14,428 bases of DNA from Pseudomonadota bacterium. Its GTDB lineage: Bacteria; Pseudomonadota; Gammaproteobacteria; Xanthomonadales; Xanthomonadaceae. The stretch is from NCBI GenBank assembly GCA_023423235.1, contig JAFAFY010000007.1, positions 1 to 14,428 of the forward strand, written 5' to 3'. The translations under genes were made by a program, and so were the position numbers. The stretch's first letter is position 1. Every line of letters starts with the position of its first letter. Below, in pieces: positions 7,761 through 13,730 of the stretch. The notes below the pieces were generated by a model. It saw only the letters and a list, made by a program, of their open reading frames with translations. It searched no databases and was not told the DNA's origin.

Positions 7761-7779
7761 CGGCGCCTTGCGGGCGCCG
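7761..7779 (-). repeat. Short hairpin in the ccmB-ccmC gap
   Basis: CGGCGCC (7761-7767) and GGCGCCG (7773-7779) form a 7-bp G+C stem with a 5-base loop. It sits 25 bases upstream of the ccmC ATG in the 87-bp gap after ccmB. No T-run follows on the - strand, so it is not a typical terminator. It could be chance in GC-rich DNA. Confidence 0.4.
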
Positions 7780-7823
7780 GGTGGCGTTGACCGTGCCTGT
7801 CCCTCCCAGGACCCGGCGCGGGG

Positions 7824-8519
7824 TCAGTGCATCGCGATGCGAAGCGCGGCCGCCGCAGCGACCGGAGCCAGCACCAGCGCGGCGGCGAGGCCGGCACCGA
7901 GCAGCAGCAGGCCACCGGACGGATCATGTCCCTGTGCCGCCATCGCGACGCTGCCAGCGCCGAACACCAGCACCGGAACATACAGGGGCAGCGCCAGCAA
8001 CGCCAACAGGATACCGGAGCGGCGCATGCCGATGGTCAGCGCCGCGACCACCGCGCCGAGCAGGCTCAGCAGCGGCGTGCCCAGCGCCAGCCCCGCCAGC
8101 AGCAGCGGCAGCAGCGGCCGCGGCAGGTGCAGGATCTCGGCCAGCAGCGGCGCGGCCAGCAGCAGCGGCAGGCTGGTCGTGGCCCAGTGCACCAGGGTCC
8201 GCACCAGCACCAGCCAGGCCAGCGGTACCGGCGCCAGCATCCACTGCTCCAGCGAACCATCGTCGGCGTCGCCACGGAACAGGGTGTCCAGTGCCAGCAG
8301 GCCCGACAGTAGCGCCGCCACCCACAGCACGCCGGGCGCGACCCGCGCCAGCAGCGCTGCGTCGTTGCCCAAGGCCAGCGCGAACAGCACCACCACCAGC
8401 AGCGCGAACAGCGCCGGCTGCAACGCATCGCCGCGGCGGCGCCACAGCAGCCGCAGGTCGCGCAGCAGCAGGCCGCGGGCGGCGCCGGCCAGTGTCGGCG
8501 TTTCGGCATGGCGGCTCAT
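7824..8519 (-). CDS. ccmB: Heme exporter permease CcmB
   Basis: A 231-aa integral membrane subunit of the CcmAB(CD) ABC-type complex; ATP hydrolysis by CcmA drives release of heme-loaded CcmE. Six hydrophobic segments lie at about 35-50, 58-80, 98-123, 135-160, 168-190 and 203-228. The family loop FRGDADDGSLEQ (81-92) and the ALPLYVPVLVFG segment (176-187) are present. The gene starts at an ATG that overlaps the ccmA stop (ATGA), giving the standard N terminus with a cytoplasmic LLLRDLRLLWRRRGDAL region. It ends in a short tail (RIAMH). After its stop the tight spacing is broken by an 87-base gap before ccmC. Length is normal for the family (about 220 aa). Confidence 0.95.
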   Translation of the reverse strand: MSRHAETPTLAGAARGLLLRDLRLLWRRRGDALQPALFALLVVVLFALALGNDAALLARVAPGVLWVAALLSGLLALDTLFRGDADDGSLEQWMLAPVPLAWLVLVRTLVHWATTSLPLLLAAPLLAEILHLPRPLLPLLLAGLALGTPLLSLLGAVVAALTIGMRRSGILLALLALPLYVPVLVFGAGSVAMAAQGHDPSGGLLLLGAGLAAALVLAPVAAAAALRIAMH

Positions 8520-9157
8520 GCGGCCGCCTCCAGGCGCAGTTCGCGGGTACGCACCGGCGGCGCGGCGTAGGCGCCGTGGGTGGTCACCAGCGCCGCGCCG
8601 CCAGCGTCGAGCTGGGCGCGGACCATGCGGTTGACCAGCTCGATGCCCTGCAGATCGAGGTTGGCGTAGGGCTCGTCGAGCAGCCACAGCGCCGCCGGCG
8701 ACATCCACAGCCGCGCCAGCGACAGGCGCTTCTTCTGCCCGGCCGACATCCGCCGCACCGGGGTGCGGGCGTGCGCCGCCAGGCCGGTCACGGCCAGCGC
8801 GCTGGCGATCGTCTGGCTGGCGCGGGCGCCCTGCAGGGACGCCAGGAATTCGAGGTTTCCGCTGGCATCGAGATCCGACTTCAACGCCGGCAAGTGGCCC
8901 AGGTAGGCCATGCTGCCGGCCCGCATCGCGCGCGCCACCGGCACGCCGTCGATCTCGACCGCGCCCGCATCGGCGTCCAGCAGCCCCGCCAGCACCCGCA
9001 GCAGCGTGGTCTTACCGGCGCCGTTGTCGCCACGCACCAGCAGCGCCTCGCCGGCAGTGATCGCGAAATCCAGCGGGCCGAACACCGCGCGGTCGTCGCG
9101 CGAGAAGCGCAGTCCGCGGACGGCAAGCAGCGGGGGGCGGTCATCGGGTCGGGACAT
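8516..9157 (-). CDS. ccmA: Heme exporter ATPase CcmA
   Basis: A 213-aa ABC ATPase, first gene of the operon and partner of CcmB. The Walker A motif is GDNGAGKTTLL (43-53), the ABC signature RRMSAGQKKRLSLARLW (135-151), and Walker B WLLDEPYANLD (158-168) with E162 as catalytic base. The switch histidine is H194 (VTTHG). The signature is the CcmA variety (SAGQ rather than SGGQ). The start is uncertain. I prefer the ATG at 9157 (MSRPDDRPPLLAVRG), which gives the usual ~205-215 aa. In-frame ATGs at 9196 and 9274 would add 13 or 39 residues of unconserved look. None has a good Shine-Dalgarno. The preferred ATG lies in a 10-bp direct repeat (CATCGGCCGG on the + strand at 9155-9164 and 9166-9175). 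Confidence 0.95.
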   Translation of the reverse strand: MSRPDDRPPLLAVRGLRFSRDDRAVFGPLDFAITAGEALLVRGDNGAGKTTLLRVLAGLLDADAGAVEIDGVPVARAMRAGSMAYLGHLPALKSDLDASGNLEFLASLQGARASQTIASALAVTGLAAHARTPVRRMSAGQKKRLSLARLWMSPAALWLLDEPYANLDLQGIELVNRMVRAQLDAGGAALVTTHGAYAAPPVRTRELRLEAAA

Positions 9158-9246
9158 CGGCCGGCCATCGGCCGGGAGCGGCCACTGGGCGGTCATGTTA
9201 ACCGGGTGGCAAGTGCGCCATGGGCGGGGCCGGGCGACCGGCCGTT

Positions 9247-9271
9247 CGCGAGTCGCCGCGCGACACTCGCG
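9247..9271 (-). other. Imperfect hairpin upstream of the ccm operon
   Basis: CGCGAGT (9247-9253) and ACTCGCG (9265-9271) are exact inverse copies. Inside them GTCGC and GCGAC continue the pairing apart from a two-base bulge. The element lies about 90-115 bases upstream of the preferred ccmA start, in the 214-bp gap that should hold the operon promoter. I could not pick out a convincing -35/-10 pair; TTGCAA (- strand, near 9280-9285) is the only box-like element. An operator, a leader hairpin or chance are all possible. Confidence 0.3.
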
Positions 9272-9330
9272 CACCCGCTTTGCAAGTCCTAGACGGTCCC
9301 GGTTCCAGCGCCAGCGGCCGGCCGTCGTTC

Positions 9331-9371
9331 AAGGCTGCACGGTCGTCGCGAGGGGCGGGTGCGACAGCCTT
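9331..9371 (-). terminator. Possible terminator after the DUF3293 gene
   Basis: AAGGCTG (9331-9337) pairs with CAGCCTT (9365-9371). An inner CAC/GTG pairing follows after a three-base bulge. The structure begins directly after the TAG stop on the - strand. The loop is long and only a two-T run follows, so termination strength is doubtful. It would separate the DUF3293 gene from ccmA. Confidence 0.4.
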
Positions 9372-9860
9372 CTATCGCAGCCAGTCGATATGCTGGTCGC
9401 CTTCGATCCCGCAGGGCCGCGCCGCATCGATCCGCAAGCGCACCGGCGCACCCGCGCGCCACCACAGCGTGCCCAGCTGCCCGAATTCGCGTCCCAGCGC
9501 GTCGAACGCATCCGCGCCGATGCCGAAGATGATCCAGCCCGGTTCGCGCCAGCTGCGGTCCTCTGCGCTGGCGAAGGCGGGGATGTAGGGCAGGCCGATC
9601 TCTTCCAGGCGCGTTTCCAGTCGCCTGTCGGCACGCCGGTTCTCGCTGCCGGACTTGCGCACCGACAGTGGATTGAACGCGGACAGCATGCCGAACGACG
9701 GCACCTGCGGATAGCGCAGGTCGAGCCCCGGGGTGGGCAGGCCGACGACGATATCGTGCCAGTCGTCGCGGTACTGCCACCGGTAGCGCGCGCGCAGATA
9801 GGCCTGAAGCAGCGCGACCAGTCGCGATTCGTCGAAGTTTTGCGGCTCCAGTGTTGTCAT
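9372..9860 (-). CDS. DUF3293 domain-containing protein, function unknown
   Basis: A 162-aa soluble protein with no signal peptide or membrane segment. From memory the layout matches DUF3293. An N-terminal helix (LVALLQAYLRARYRW) leads to a strand ending in SAFNPLSVRKSGSENRRAD (about 60-78), the family's conserved 'N-P-x-S...ENR' region. A helix with LETRLEEIGLPYIP follows, then an EPGWIIFGI strand and a FGQLGTLWW helix/strand near the C terminus. No biochemical role is established that I know of, and no catalytic residues can be named. It is divergent from the ybdL-like gene across only 70 bases and may share its control region. It lies upstream of ccmA in the same direction, but a 214-bp gap and a possible hairpin make co-transcription uncertain. 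Confidence 0.78.
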   Translation of the reverse strand: MTTLEPQNFDESRLVALLQAYLRARYRWQYRDDWHDIVVGLPTPGLDLRYPQVPSFGMLSAFNPLSVRKSGSENRRADRRLETRLEEIGLPYIPAFASAEDRSWREPGWIIFGIGADAFDALGREFGQLGTLWWRAGAPVRLRIDAARPCGIEGDQHIDWLR

Positions 9861-9868
9861 GCGTGCGG

Positions 9869-9923
9869 TTTATCGCCTGCGTGCCGATCCGTAAACTCGG
9901 ACTCCCATTTCCGCCAACGGAAA
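9869..9923 (+). promoter_or_regulatory. Candidate promoter and dyad upstream of the ybdL-like gene
   Basis: TTTATC (9869-9874) and TAAACT (9892-9897) are separated by 17 bases and could be the -35 and -10 of a sigma-70-type promoter. The -35 is poor and the -10 fair. Downstream, TTTCCG (9908-9913) and CGGAAA (9918-9923) form a perfect 6-bp dyad with CCAA between, ending seven bases before the ATG at 9931. The right arm contains the only GGA-like ribosome-site bases, so a hairpin would cover it. The 70-bp gap is shared with the divergent DUF3293 gene. Confidence 0.4.
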
Positions 9924-9930
9924 CCATGCA

Positions 9931-11076
9931 ATGATCCGGACCAAGCTGCCCAAGGTCGGCACCACCATCTTCACGGTGATGTCGCAACTCGCCGCCGAGC
10001 ACGGCGCGGTCAACCTGGGGCAAGGCTTCCCGGACTTCGACGTCCCGCAGCCGCTGGTCGATGGACTGGCGGCGGCGATGCGCGAAGGGCACAACCAGTA
10101 TGCGCCGATGACCGGCATCCCGGCACTGCGCCAGGCGATCGCGGAAAAATCGGCACGCGTCTATGGATACATGCCCGACAGTGATGCCGAGGTCACGGTG
10201 ACCAGCGGCGCCACCGAAGCGCTGTTCAACGCGATCCAGGCGGTGGTGCGCGCGGGCGAGGAAGTGATCGTGCTCGACCCGGCCTACGACAGCTACGAGC
10301 CGGCGATCGACCTGGCCGGCGCGGTCGCGGTGCACGTGCCGCTGGACCCGCGCACCTTCGCGCCGGACTGGCAGCGGGTACGTGATGCGATCACCCCGCG
10401 CACCCGCATGCTGATCGTCAACAGCCCGCACAACCCCTCGGGCGCGATGTTCGGGGCCGGTGACATCGCCGCGCTGGCCGAACTGCTGCGCGATACCGAT
10501 ATCGTGCTGTTGTCCGACGAGGTCTACGAGCACATCGTCTTCGACGGCGCCCGCCACGAATCGGTGTTGCGCTACCCGGAACTGCGAGAACGCGCGTTCG
10601 TGGTGTCGAGCTTCGGCAAGACCTACCACTGCACCGGCTGGAAGCTGGGTTACTGCATCGCGCCGCCGGCGCTGAGCGCCGAGTTCCGCAAGGTCCACCA
10701 GTACAACGTGTTCTGCACCTTCGCCCCGGCCCAGCATGCGTTCGCGGCGATGCTGCGCGAACACCCCGAACACGATGCGGAGCTGGGCGCGTTCTACCAG
10801 GCCAAGCGCGACGCGTTCCGCGCGCAGCTGCTGACCACCCGGCTCAAGCCGCTGCCGGTGCCGGGCGGCTACTTCCAGTTGGTGGACTACGCGGCGGTCA
10901 GCGATCTCGACGACGCGGCGTTCTGCCGTTGGCTGACGATCGAGAAGGGCGTGGCGGCGATCCCGCTCTCGCCGTTCTACGAAACGCCGCCGCCGGGCCA
11001 GCGCCTGGCGCGGCTGTGCTTCGCCAAGAACCAGGTGACGCTGGACGCCGCGATCGCGCGCCTGCAGGCGCTCTGA
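9931..11076 (+). CDS. ybdL: Methionine aminotransferase, YbdL type (PLP-dependent class I/II)
   Basis: A 381-aa cytoplasmic PLP enzyme (fold type I). It looks closely similar along its whole length to E. coli YbdL, which transaminates methionine (also His and Phe) with 2-oxoacids. Shared landmarks include KLPKVGTTIFTVMSQLAAEH at the N terminus, LGQGFPDFD (29-37), NQYAPMTG (55-62), TSGATEALFNAI (91-102), and NSPHNPSG (164-171, cofactor Asn N168). SDEVYEH (195-201) supplies the PLP-ring Asp D196 and Tyr Y199. SSFGKTYHCTGWKLGYC contains the Schiff-base lysine K230. The substrate-carboxylate arginine is R361 (ARLCFAKN). The ATG at 9931 gives the family start; an overlapping ATG five bases earlier opens only two codons. 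The gene seems to be alone. A role in methionine salvage (final transamination of ketomethylthiobutyrate) is possible, but no other salvage genes are in the window. A kynurenine or glutamine transaminase label is less likely. Confidence 0.9.
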   Translation: MIRTKLPKVGTTIFTVMSQLAAEHGAVNLGQGFPDFDVPQPLVDGLAAAMREGHNQYAPMTGIPALRQAIAEKSARVYGYMPDSDAEVTVTSGATEALFNAIQAVVRAGEEVIVLDPAYDSYEPAIDLAGAVAVHVPLDPRTFAPDWQRVRDAITPRTRMLIVNSPHNPSGAMFGAGDIAALAELLRDTDIVLLSDEVYEHIVFDGARHESVLRYPELRERAFVVSSFGKTYHCTGWKLGYCIAPPALSAEFRKVHQYNVFCTFAPAQHAFAAMLREHPEHDAELGAFYQAKRDAFRAQLLTTRLKPLPVPGGYFQLVDYAAVSDLDDAAFCRWLTIEKGVAAIPLSPFYETPPPGQRLARLCFAKNQVTLDAAIARLQAL

Positions 11077-11089
11077 GAGGCTGATCGAA

Positions 11090-11103
11090 CCGCGGCGCCG
11101 CGG
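11090..11103. terminator. Perfect GC palindrome between convergent genes
   Basis: CCGCGGCGCCGCGG is a perfect 14-bp palindrome in the 35-bp gap between the ybdL-like stop (11076) and the PCu(A)C stop (11112). It could serve as a weak bidirectional stop. There is no T-run on either side, and a foldback without loop bases is awkward, so I rate it low. Confidence 0.3.
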
Positions 11104-11111
11104 CTGCCGTA

Positions 11112-11723
11112 TCAGTGGTCGCTGTGCGCCGGGTCGGCGCGCTTCGGATCGGCGTGCATCGGATCGGCGTGCGCCGGAGCGGCATGCTGCGGCGCCGACG
11201 AGGGCGCGGCTTCGCCCGACAGCGGTCGCACGTCGAACACCACGTCCAATGGCTGTGCACGCTCGAAGGTCAGCGTCGCGTCGATCGTCGTGCCCGGTTC
11301 CAGCGGCTGCTGCGGATCGATCAGCATCAGGTGGTTGCCGCCCGGCGCGAGCGCGGTCGCGCTGCCGGCCGGCAGCACCAGGCCATCGGCCAGTTCGCGC
11401 ATGCGCATCATGCCGTCGGCCATCTGCATCTCGTGGATTTCCACGCGCCCGGCCGCGGGGGTGGTCACCGACACCAGTCGGTCCGGCGCGCTGCCATCGT
11501 TGCGCAGCGTGAGGTAGGCGCCGGCGACGGCGGCCGACGGCGGCGGCTGGCGCACCCAGGCCTCGCTGACGACGATCGACGGGCTGCCGCCCTCGGTGCT
11601 GGCGCCGGTTGTCGCAGGCGCGGCGTCCCGCTGGCCGCAGGCGCCGAGCAGGCCGGTCACCAGCAGCGCCACGGCAAGGCGCGCGCCCGGACGGGAGGCG
11701 GGGAGGGTGGCGGGCGTCGGCAT
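11112..11723 (-). CDS. PCu(A)C-type periplasmic copper chaperone, lipoprotein with His-rich tail
   Basis: A 203-aa secreted copper chaperone of the PCu(A)C (formerly DUF461) family, which delivers Cu(I) to the CuA or CuB site of cytochrome oxidase with Sco proteins. A basic N terminus and hydrophobic stretch end in a lipobox, LLGAC, so C29 is the probable lipidated residue. The domain runs from IVVSEAWVRQPPPSAAVAGA (50-69) to VVFDVRP. The Cu(I) ligand set is visible: H97 and M99 (VEIHEMQM), M108 (MMRMREL), then H131 and M133 (GGNHLMLI). Residues 179-203 are five pentapeptide units of the xHADP type, an extension not needed for the fold. The ATG at 11723 has a GGAG nine bases upstream. It is divergent from the Sco-family gene. 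Confidence 0.93.
   Translation of the reverse strand: MPTPATLPASRPGARLAVALLVTGLLGACGQRDAAPATTGASTEGGSPSIVVSEAWVRQPPPSAAVAGAYLTLRNDGSAPDRLVSVTTPAAGRVEIHEMQMADGMMRMRELADGLVLPAGSATALAPGGNHLMLIDPQQPLEPGTTIDATLTFERAQPLDVVFDVRPLSGEAAPSSAPQHAAPAHADPMHADPKRADPAHSDH
11115..11189 (-). repeat. Five 15-bp units encoding a His-rich pentapeptide tail
   Basis: Units at 11175-11189, 11160-11174, 11145-11159, 11130-11144 and 11115-11129 encode QHAAP, AHADP, MHADP, KRADP and AHSDH. The two central units share 13 of 15 bases (CGGATCGGCGTGCNN on the + strand). This suggests recent tandem duplication that has drifted at the edges. Six histidines and a methionine give a likely metal-binding tail. Confidence 0.85.
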
Positions 11724-11963
11724 GGCGTAGAACTCCGGAAGCGGTATTCGCGTGACGCCCGATGATACGTGCGCGCGCCGGGCGGCGCCGTGGCTGCGAC
11801 GATATGCCGCAGCAGCGGCGACCGGGCGCCAACATGCGCTGGCGTAGAATCGCGCGGCATCGTCTTCAACGCTGCAGTGTGGTCGTGTCCGCCAGGCCAA
11901 GCCGGGGCCGCGCCCGGCTACTGCAGCATGTTCTGTCCGTCGTCCCGATCCCCGGAGCCGTGT
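11724..11963. promoter_or_regulatory. Divergent control region between PCu(A)C and Sco genes
   Basis: This 240-bp gap should hold both promoters. Candidate -10 boxes are TATCAT on the - strand (11762-11767), facing the PCu(A)C gene, and TAGAAT on the + strand (11845-11850, preceded by GGCG), facing sco. Neither has a recognisable -35 at 17 bases, so these are suggestions only. I see no obvious CueR- or CopR-type dyad. Confidence 0.35.
11954..11957 (+). promoter_or_regulatory. Ribosome binding site fixing the sco GTG start
   Basis: GGAG lies six bases before the GTG at 11964. No comparable site precedes the in-frame ATG at 11928 or the GTG at 11769, and only the 11964 start begins with a clean lipoprotein signal. 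Confidence 0.75.
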
Positions 11964-12554
11964 GTGCGCCTGCGCCTGCTGATTCCTTGCTTCGTCGCCA
12001 CCCTGCTGCTGGCCGCCTGCGGCGCGCGCAACGAGGGGCCGTTCCACGGTGTCGACCTGTCGGGCGCGTCCTATGGCCGCAGCCTCGAACTCGACGATAC
12101 CCAGGGCCGGCCGCGCTCGCTGTCGGAATTTGGCGGGCGCTATGTGCTGATCTCCTTCGGCTACACGCACTGCCCGGAAGTCTGTCCGCTGAGCCTGCTG
12201 AAGGCCGCGCAGGTCCGGCGCGCGCTGGGCGAGGATGGGGAGCGCTTGCAGGTGCTGTTCGTCACCGTGGACCCGGAGCGCGATACCGCCGCGATCCTGC
12301 AGGATTACGTGAGCGCATTCGATCCCGGTTTCATCGCGCTGCGCGGCGACGAGGCCGCCACCCGGCGCGCGGCGCGCAGCTTCCGCGTGACCTATCGCAA
12401 GGTGCCGACCGAGCAGGCGTACGCGATGGACCACACGATGGTGAACTACCTGGTCGGCCCGGACGGCCGTCTGCGTCTGGCCTTCCAGTACGACCAGTCG
12501 CCCGAGGACATGGTGGCCGACATCCGCCTGGCGATGCAGCGCGACGCGGGTTGA
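11964..12554 (+). CDS. Sco1/SenC/PrrC family copper-binding lipoprotein
   Basis: A 196-aa membrane-anchored periplasmic thioredoxin-fold protein used in assembly or reduction of the CuA centre of cytochrome c oxidase. The signal MRLRLLIPCFVATLLLAACG ends in lipobox LLAAC, making C19 the probable lipidated cysteine. The Sco metal-binding CxxxC is in FGYTHCPEVCPLSL (65-78; C70, C74) and the third ligand is H157 (AYAMDHTMVNYLVGPDG). FVTVDPERDT (99-108) is a further family landmark. I use the GTG at 11964 because of its ribosome site and signal peptide; upstream in-frame starts add an implausible leader. Length is normal for bacterial Sco proteins. The neighbouring divergent PCu(A)C gene supports a shared role in oxidase copper loading. 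No oxidase subunit gene is in the window. Confidence 0.94.
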   Translation: MRLRLLIPCFVATLLLAACGARNEGPFHGVDLSGASYGRSLELDDTQGRPRSLSEFGGRYVLISFGYTHCPEVCPLSLLKAAQVRRALGEDGERLQVLFVTVDPERDTAAILQDYVSAFDPGFIALRGDEAATRRAARSFRVTYRKVPTEQAYAMDHTMVNYLVGPDGRLRLAFQYDQSPEDMVADIRLAMQRDAG

Positions 12555-12658
12555 GTGCGCCTGCAATGCCGCCGCTCGCGTAGCGGGGCGATCCCGGCAG
12601 CGGCTCCCGGGCGGTGCGGCACGGCATGCGGATCAGGAAACGGCAGGCCCCGGAAACA

Positions 12659-12684
12659 ACAAGGGCCGCTTGCGCGGCCCTTGT
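12659..12684 (-). terminator. Rho-independent terminator after tsf, possibly bidirectional
   Basis: An 11-bp perfect stem (ACAAGGGCCGC 12659-12669 with GCGGCCCTTGT 12674-12684) closes a four-base loop. On the - strand it is followed by a T-rich run (TGTTTCC), which fits the end of the rpsB-tsf operon 24 bases after the tsf stop. It also lies about 105 bases beyond the convergent sco stop and may end that transcript too, though the + strand side has no good T-run. Confidence 0.88.
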
Positions 12685-12707
12685 CTGCATCACGATCCGG
12701 CGATGGA

Positions 12708-13586
12708 TCAGGCCAGGCCGGCCTGCTTCATCACTTCGGCGGCGTAGTCCTCGACCACCTTCTCGATGCCTTCGCCCACGGCCAGGCGCTGGAAGCCGAC
12801 GACTTCGGCGCCGGCGGCCTTGAGCGTGGCCTCGACGGTCTTGTCGGTGTCGAGCACGTAGGGCTGGCCGTACAGGGTGACCTCGTTGACGATCTTGTTG
12901 ATCTTGCCGCTGATGATCTTCTCGAGGATGTCGGCCGGCTTGGACTTGTCCTTGTCGGACATCTTGGCCAGTTCGATTTCCTTTTCCTTCTCGACGAAGT
13001 CGGCCGGCACGTCGCTGGCCTTGTTGTAGGGCGGGTTCATCGCGGCGACGTGCATCGCCAGGCCGCGCGCCAGATCGGCGTCGCCACCCTTGAGCTCGAC
13101 CAGCACGCCGATGCGGCCGCCGTGCACGTACGCGGCCACGGTGTCGGGGCTGTCGATGCGGACCAGGCGGCGGACCAGCACGTTCTCGCCGACCTTGGCG
13201 ATGACCGCGGCGCGGGCTTCCTCGACGGTCTCGCCGGAGGCGACCTTGGCCGCCTTCAGCGCCTCGGCATCGGCGGCGTCGGAGGCCAGCGCGGCCTGGG
13301 CGACGGCGTCGGTGAAGCGCAGGAAGTTGTCATCCTTGGCGACGAAGTCGGTCTCGGAGTTGATCTCGACCAGCACCGCCTTGCCACCGTCCTGGGCCGC
13401 GGCGATGCGACCCTCGGCAGCGACGCGGTCGGCCTTCTTGTCGGCCTTGGCCAGGCCCGACTTGCGCAGCGCCTCGGCGGCCGCGTCGATGTCGCCGTTG
13501 TTCTCGCTCAGTGCCTTCTTGCACTCCATCATGCCGGCGCCGGTGCGCTCGCGCAGTTCCTTGACCAGGGATGCGGTGATTTCCAT
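12708..13586 (-). CDS. tsf: Translation elongation factor Ts
   Basis: A 292-aa nucleotide exchange factor that releases GDP from EF-Tu. The N-terminal UBA-like module is canonical (MEITASLVKELRERTGAGMM, ECKKALSENNGDIDAA). The EF-Tu contact motif TDFVAKDDNF begins at T79 and has D80 and F81 exactly as in E. coli. The later ALHVAAMNP-like segment (here MHVAAMNPPYNKASDVP) and the C-terminal LYGQPYVLDTDKTVEATLK region are present. It is a complete protein of near-usual length (E. coli 283 aa). The start has a GAGGT five bases upstream. It follows rpsB by 144 bases on the same strand and ends at a strong terminator. Confidence 0.98.
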   Translation of the reverse strand: MEITASLVKELRERTGAGMMECKKALSENNGDIDAAAEALRKSGLAKADKKADRVAAEGRIAAAQDGGKAVLVEINSETDFVAKDDNFLRFTDAVAQAALASDAADAEALKAAKVASGETVEEARAAVIAKVGENVLVRRLVRIDSPDTVAAYVHGGRIGVLVELKGGDADLARGLAMHVAAMNPPYNKASDVPADFVEKEKEIELAKMSDKDKSKPADILEKIISGKINKIVNEVTLYGQPYVLDTDKTVEATLKAAGAEVVGFQRLAVGEGIEKVVEDYAAEVMKQAGLA

Positions 13587-13591
13587 GGGTG

Positions 13592-13596
13592 ACCTC
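13592..13596 (-). promoter_or_regulatory. Shine-Dalgarno of tsf
   Basis: GAGGT on the - strand lies five bases before the tsf ATG. It is the strongest ribosome site in the window and contrasts with the ccm genes, several of which show none. Confidence 0.8.
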
Positions 13597-13692
13597 GTTG
13601 GATTCGGATTCGGAGCGGGCAGGGCCCGCAGGTGTGGCATGGCGCGCGCAAGCCGCCAGCATGGCGGGCCCGGGCGGCGCCGGACCCGCGTG

Positions 13693-13718
13693 GCAGCCGT
13701 GCACGGTGGCACGGCTGC
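13693..13718 (-). other. Intercistronic hairpin between rpsB and tsf
   Basis: GCAGCCGTGC (13693-13702) and GCACGGCTGC (13709-13718) form a perfect 10-bp stem with a six-base loop, 13 bases after the rpsB stop. No T-run follows on the - strand, so full termination is unlikely. A partial attenuator or an RNA-processing or stability element would fit. A second small hairpin (GCGGGC 13615-13620, GCCCGC 13624-13629) lies closer to tsf. Confidence 0.6.
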
Positions 13719-13730
13719 ATGGCAACGCGA

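Noticed and set aside
9289..11835. An 848-codon - strand frame spanning the ybdL-like gene and parts of both neighbours
   Set aside because: It is a shadow of the + strand aminotransferase and the opposite-strand genes in another frame; no domain is recognisable.
11769..11963. An upstream in-frame GTG that would add 65 residues to the Sco protein
   Set aside because: The added segment has no signal-like or conserved character, and the GTG at 11964 has a GGAG and yields a textbook lipoprotein signal.
12555..13592. A 345-codon + strand frame opposite tsf, rich in Gly/Leu/Val/Asp
   Set aside because: It exactly mirrors the tsf coding region, whose product is unmistakable.
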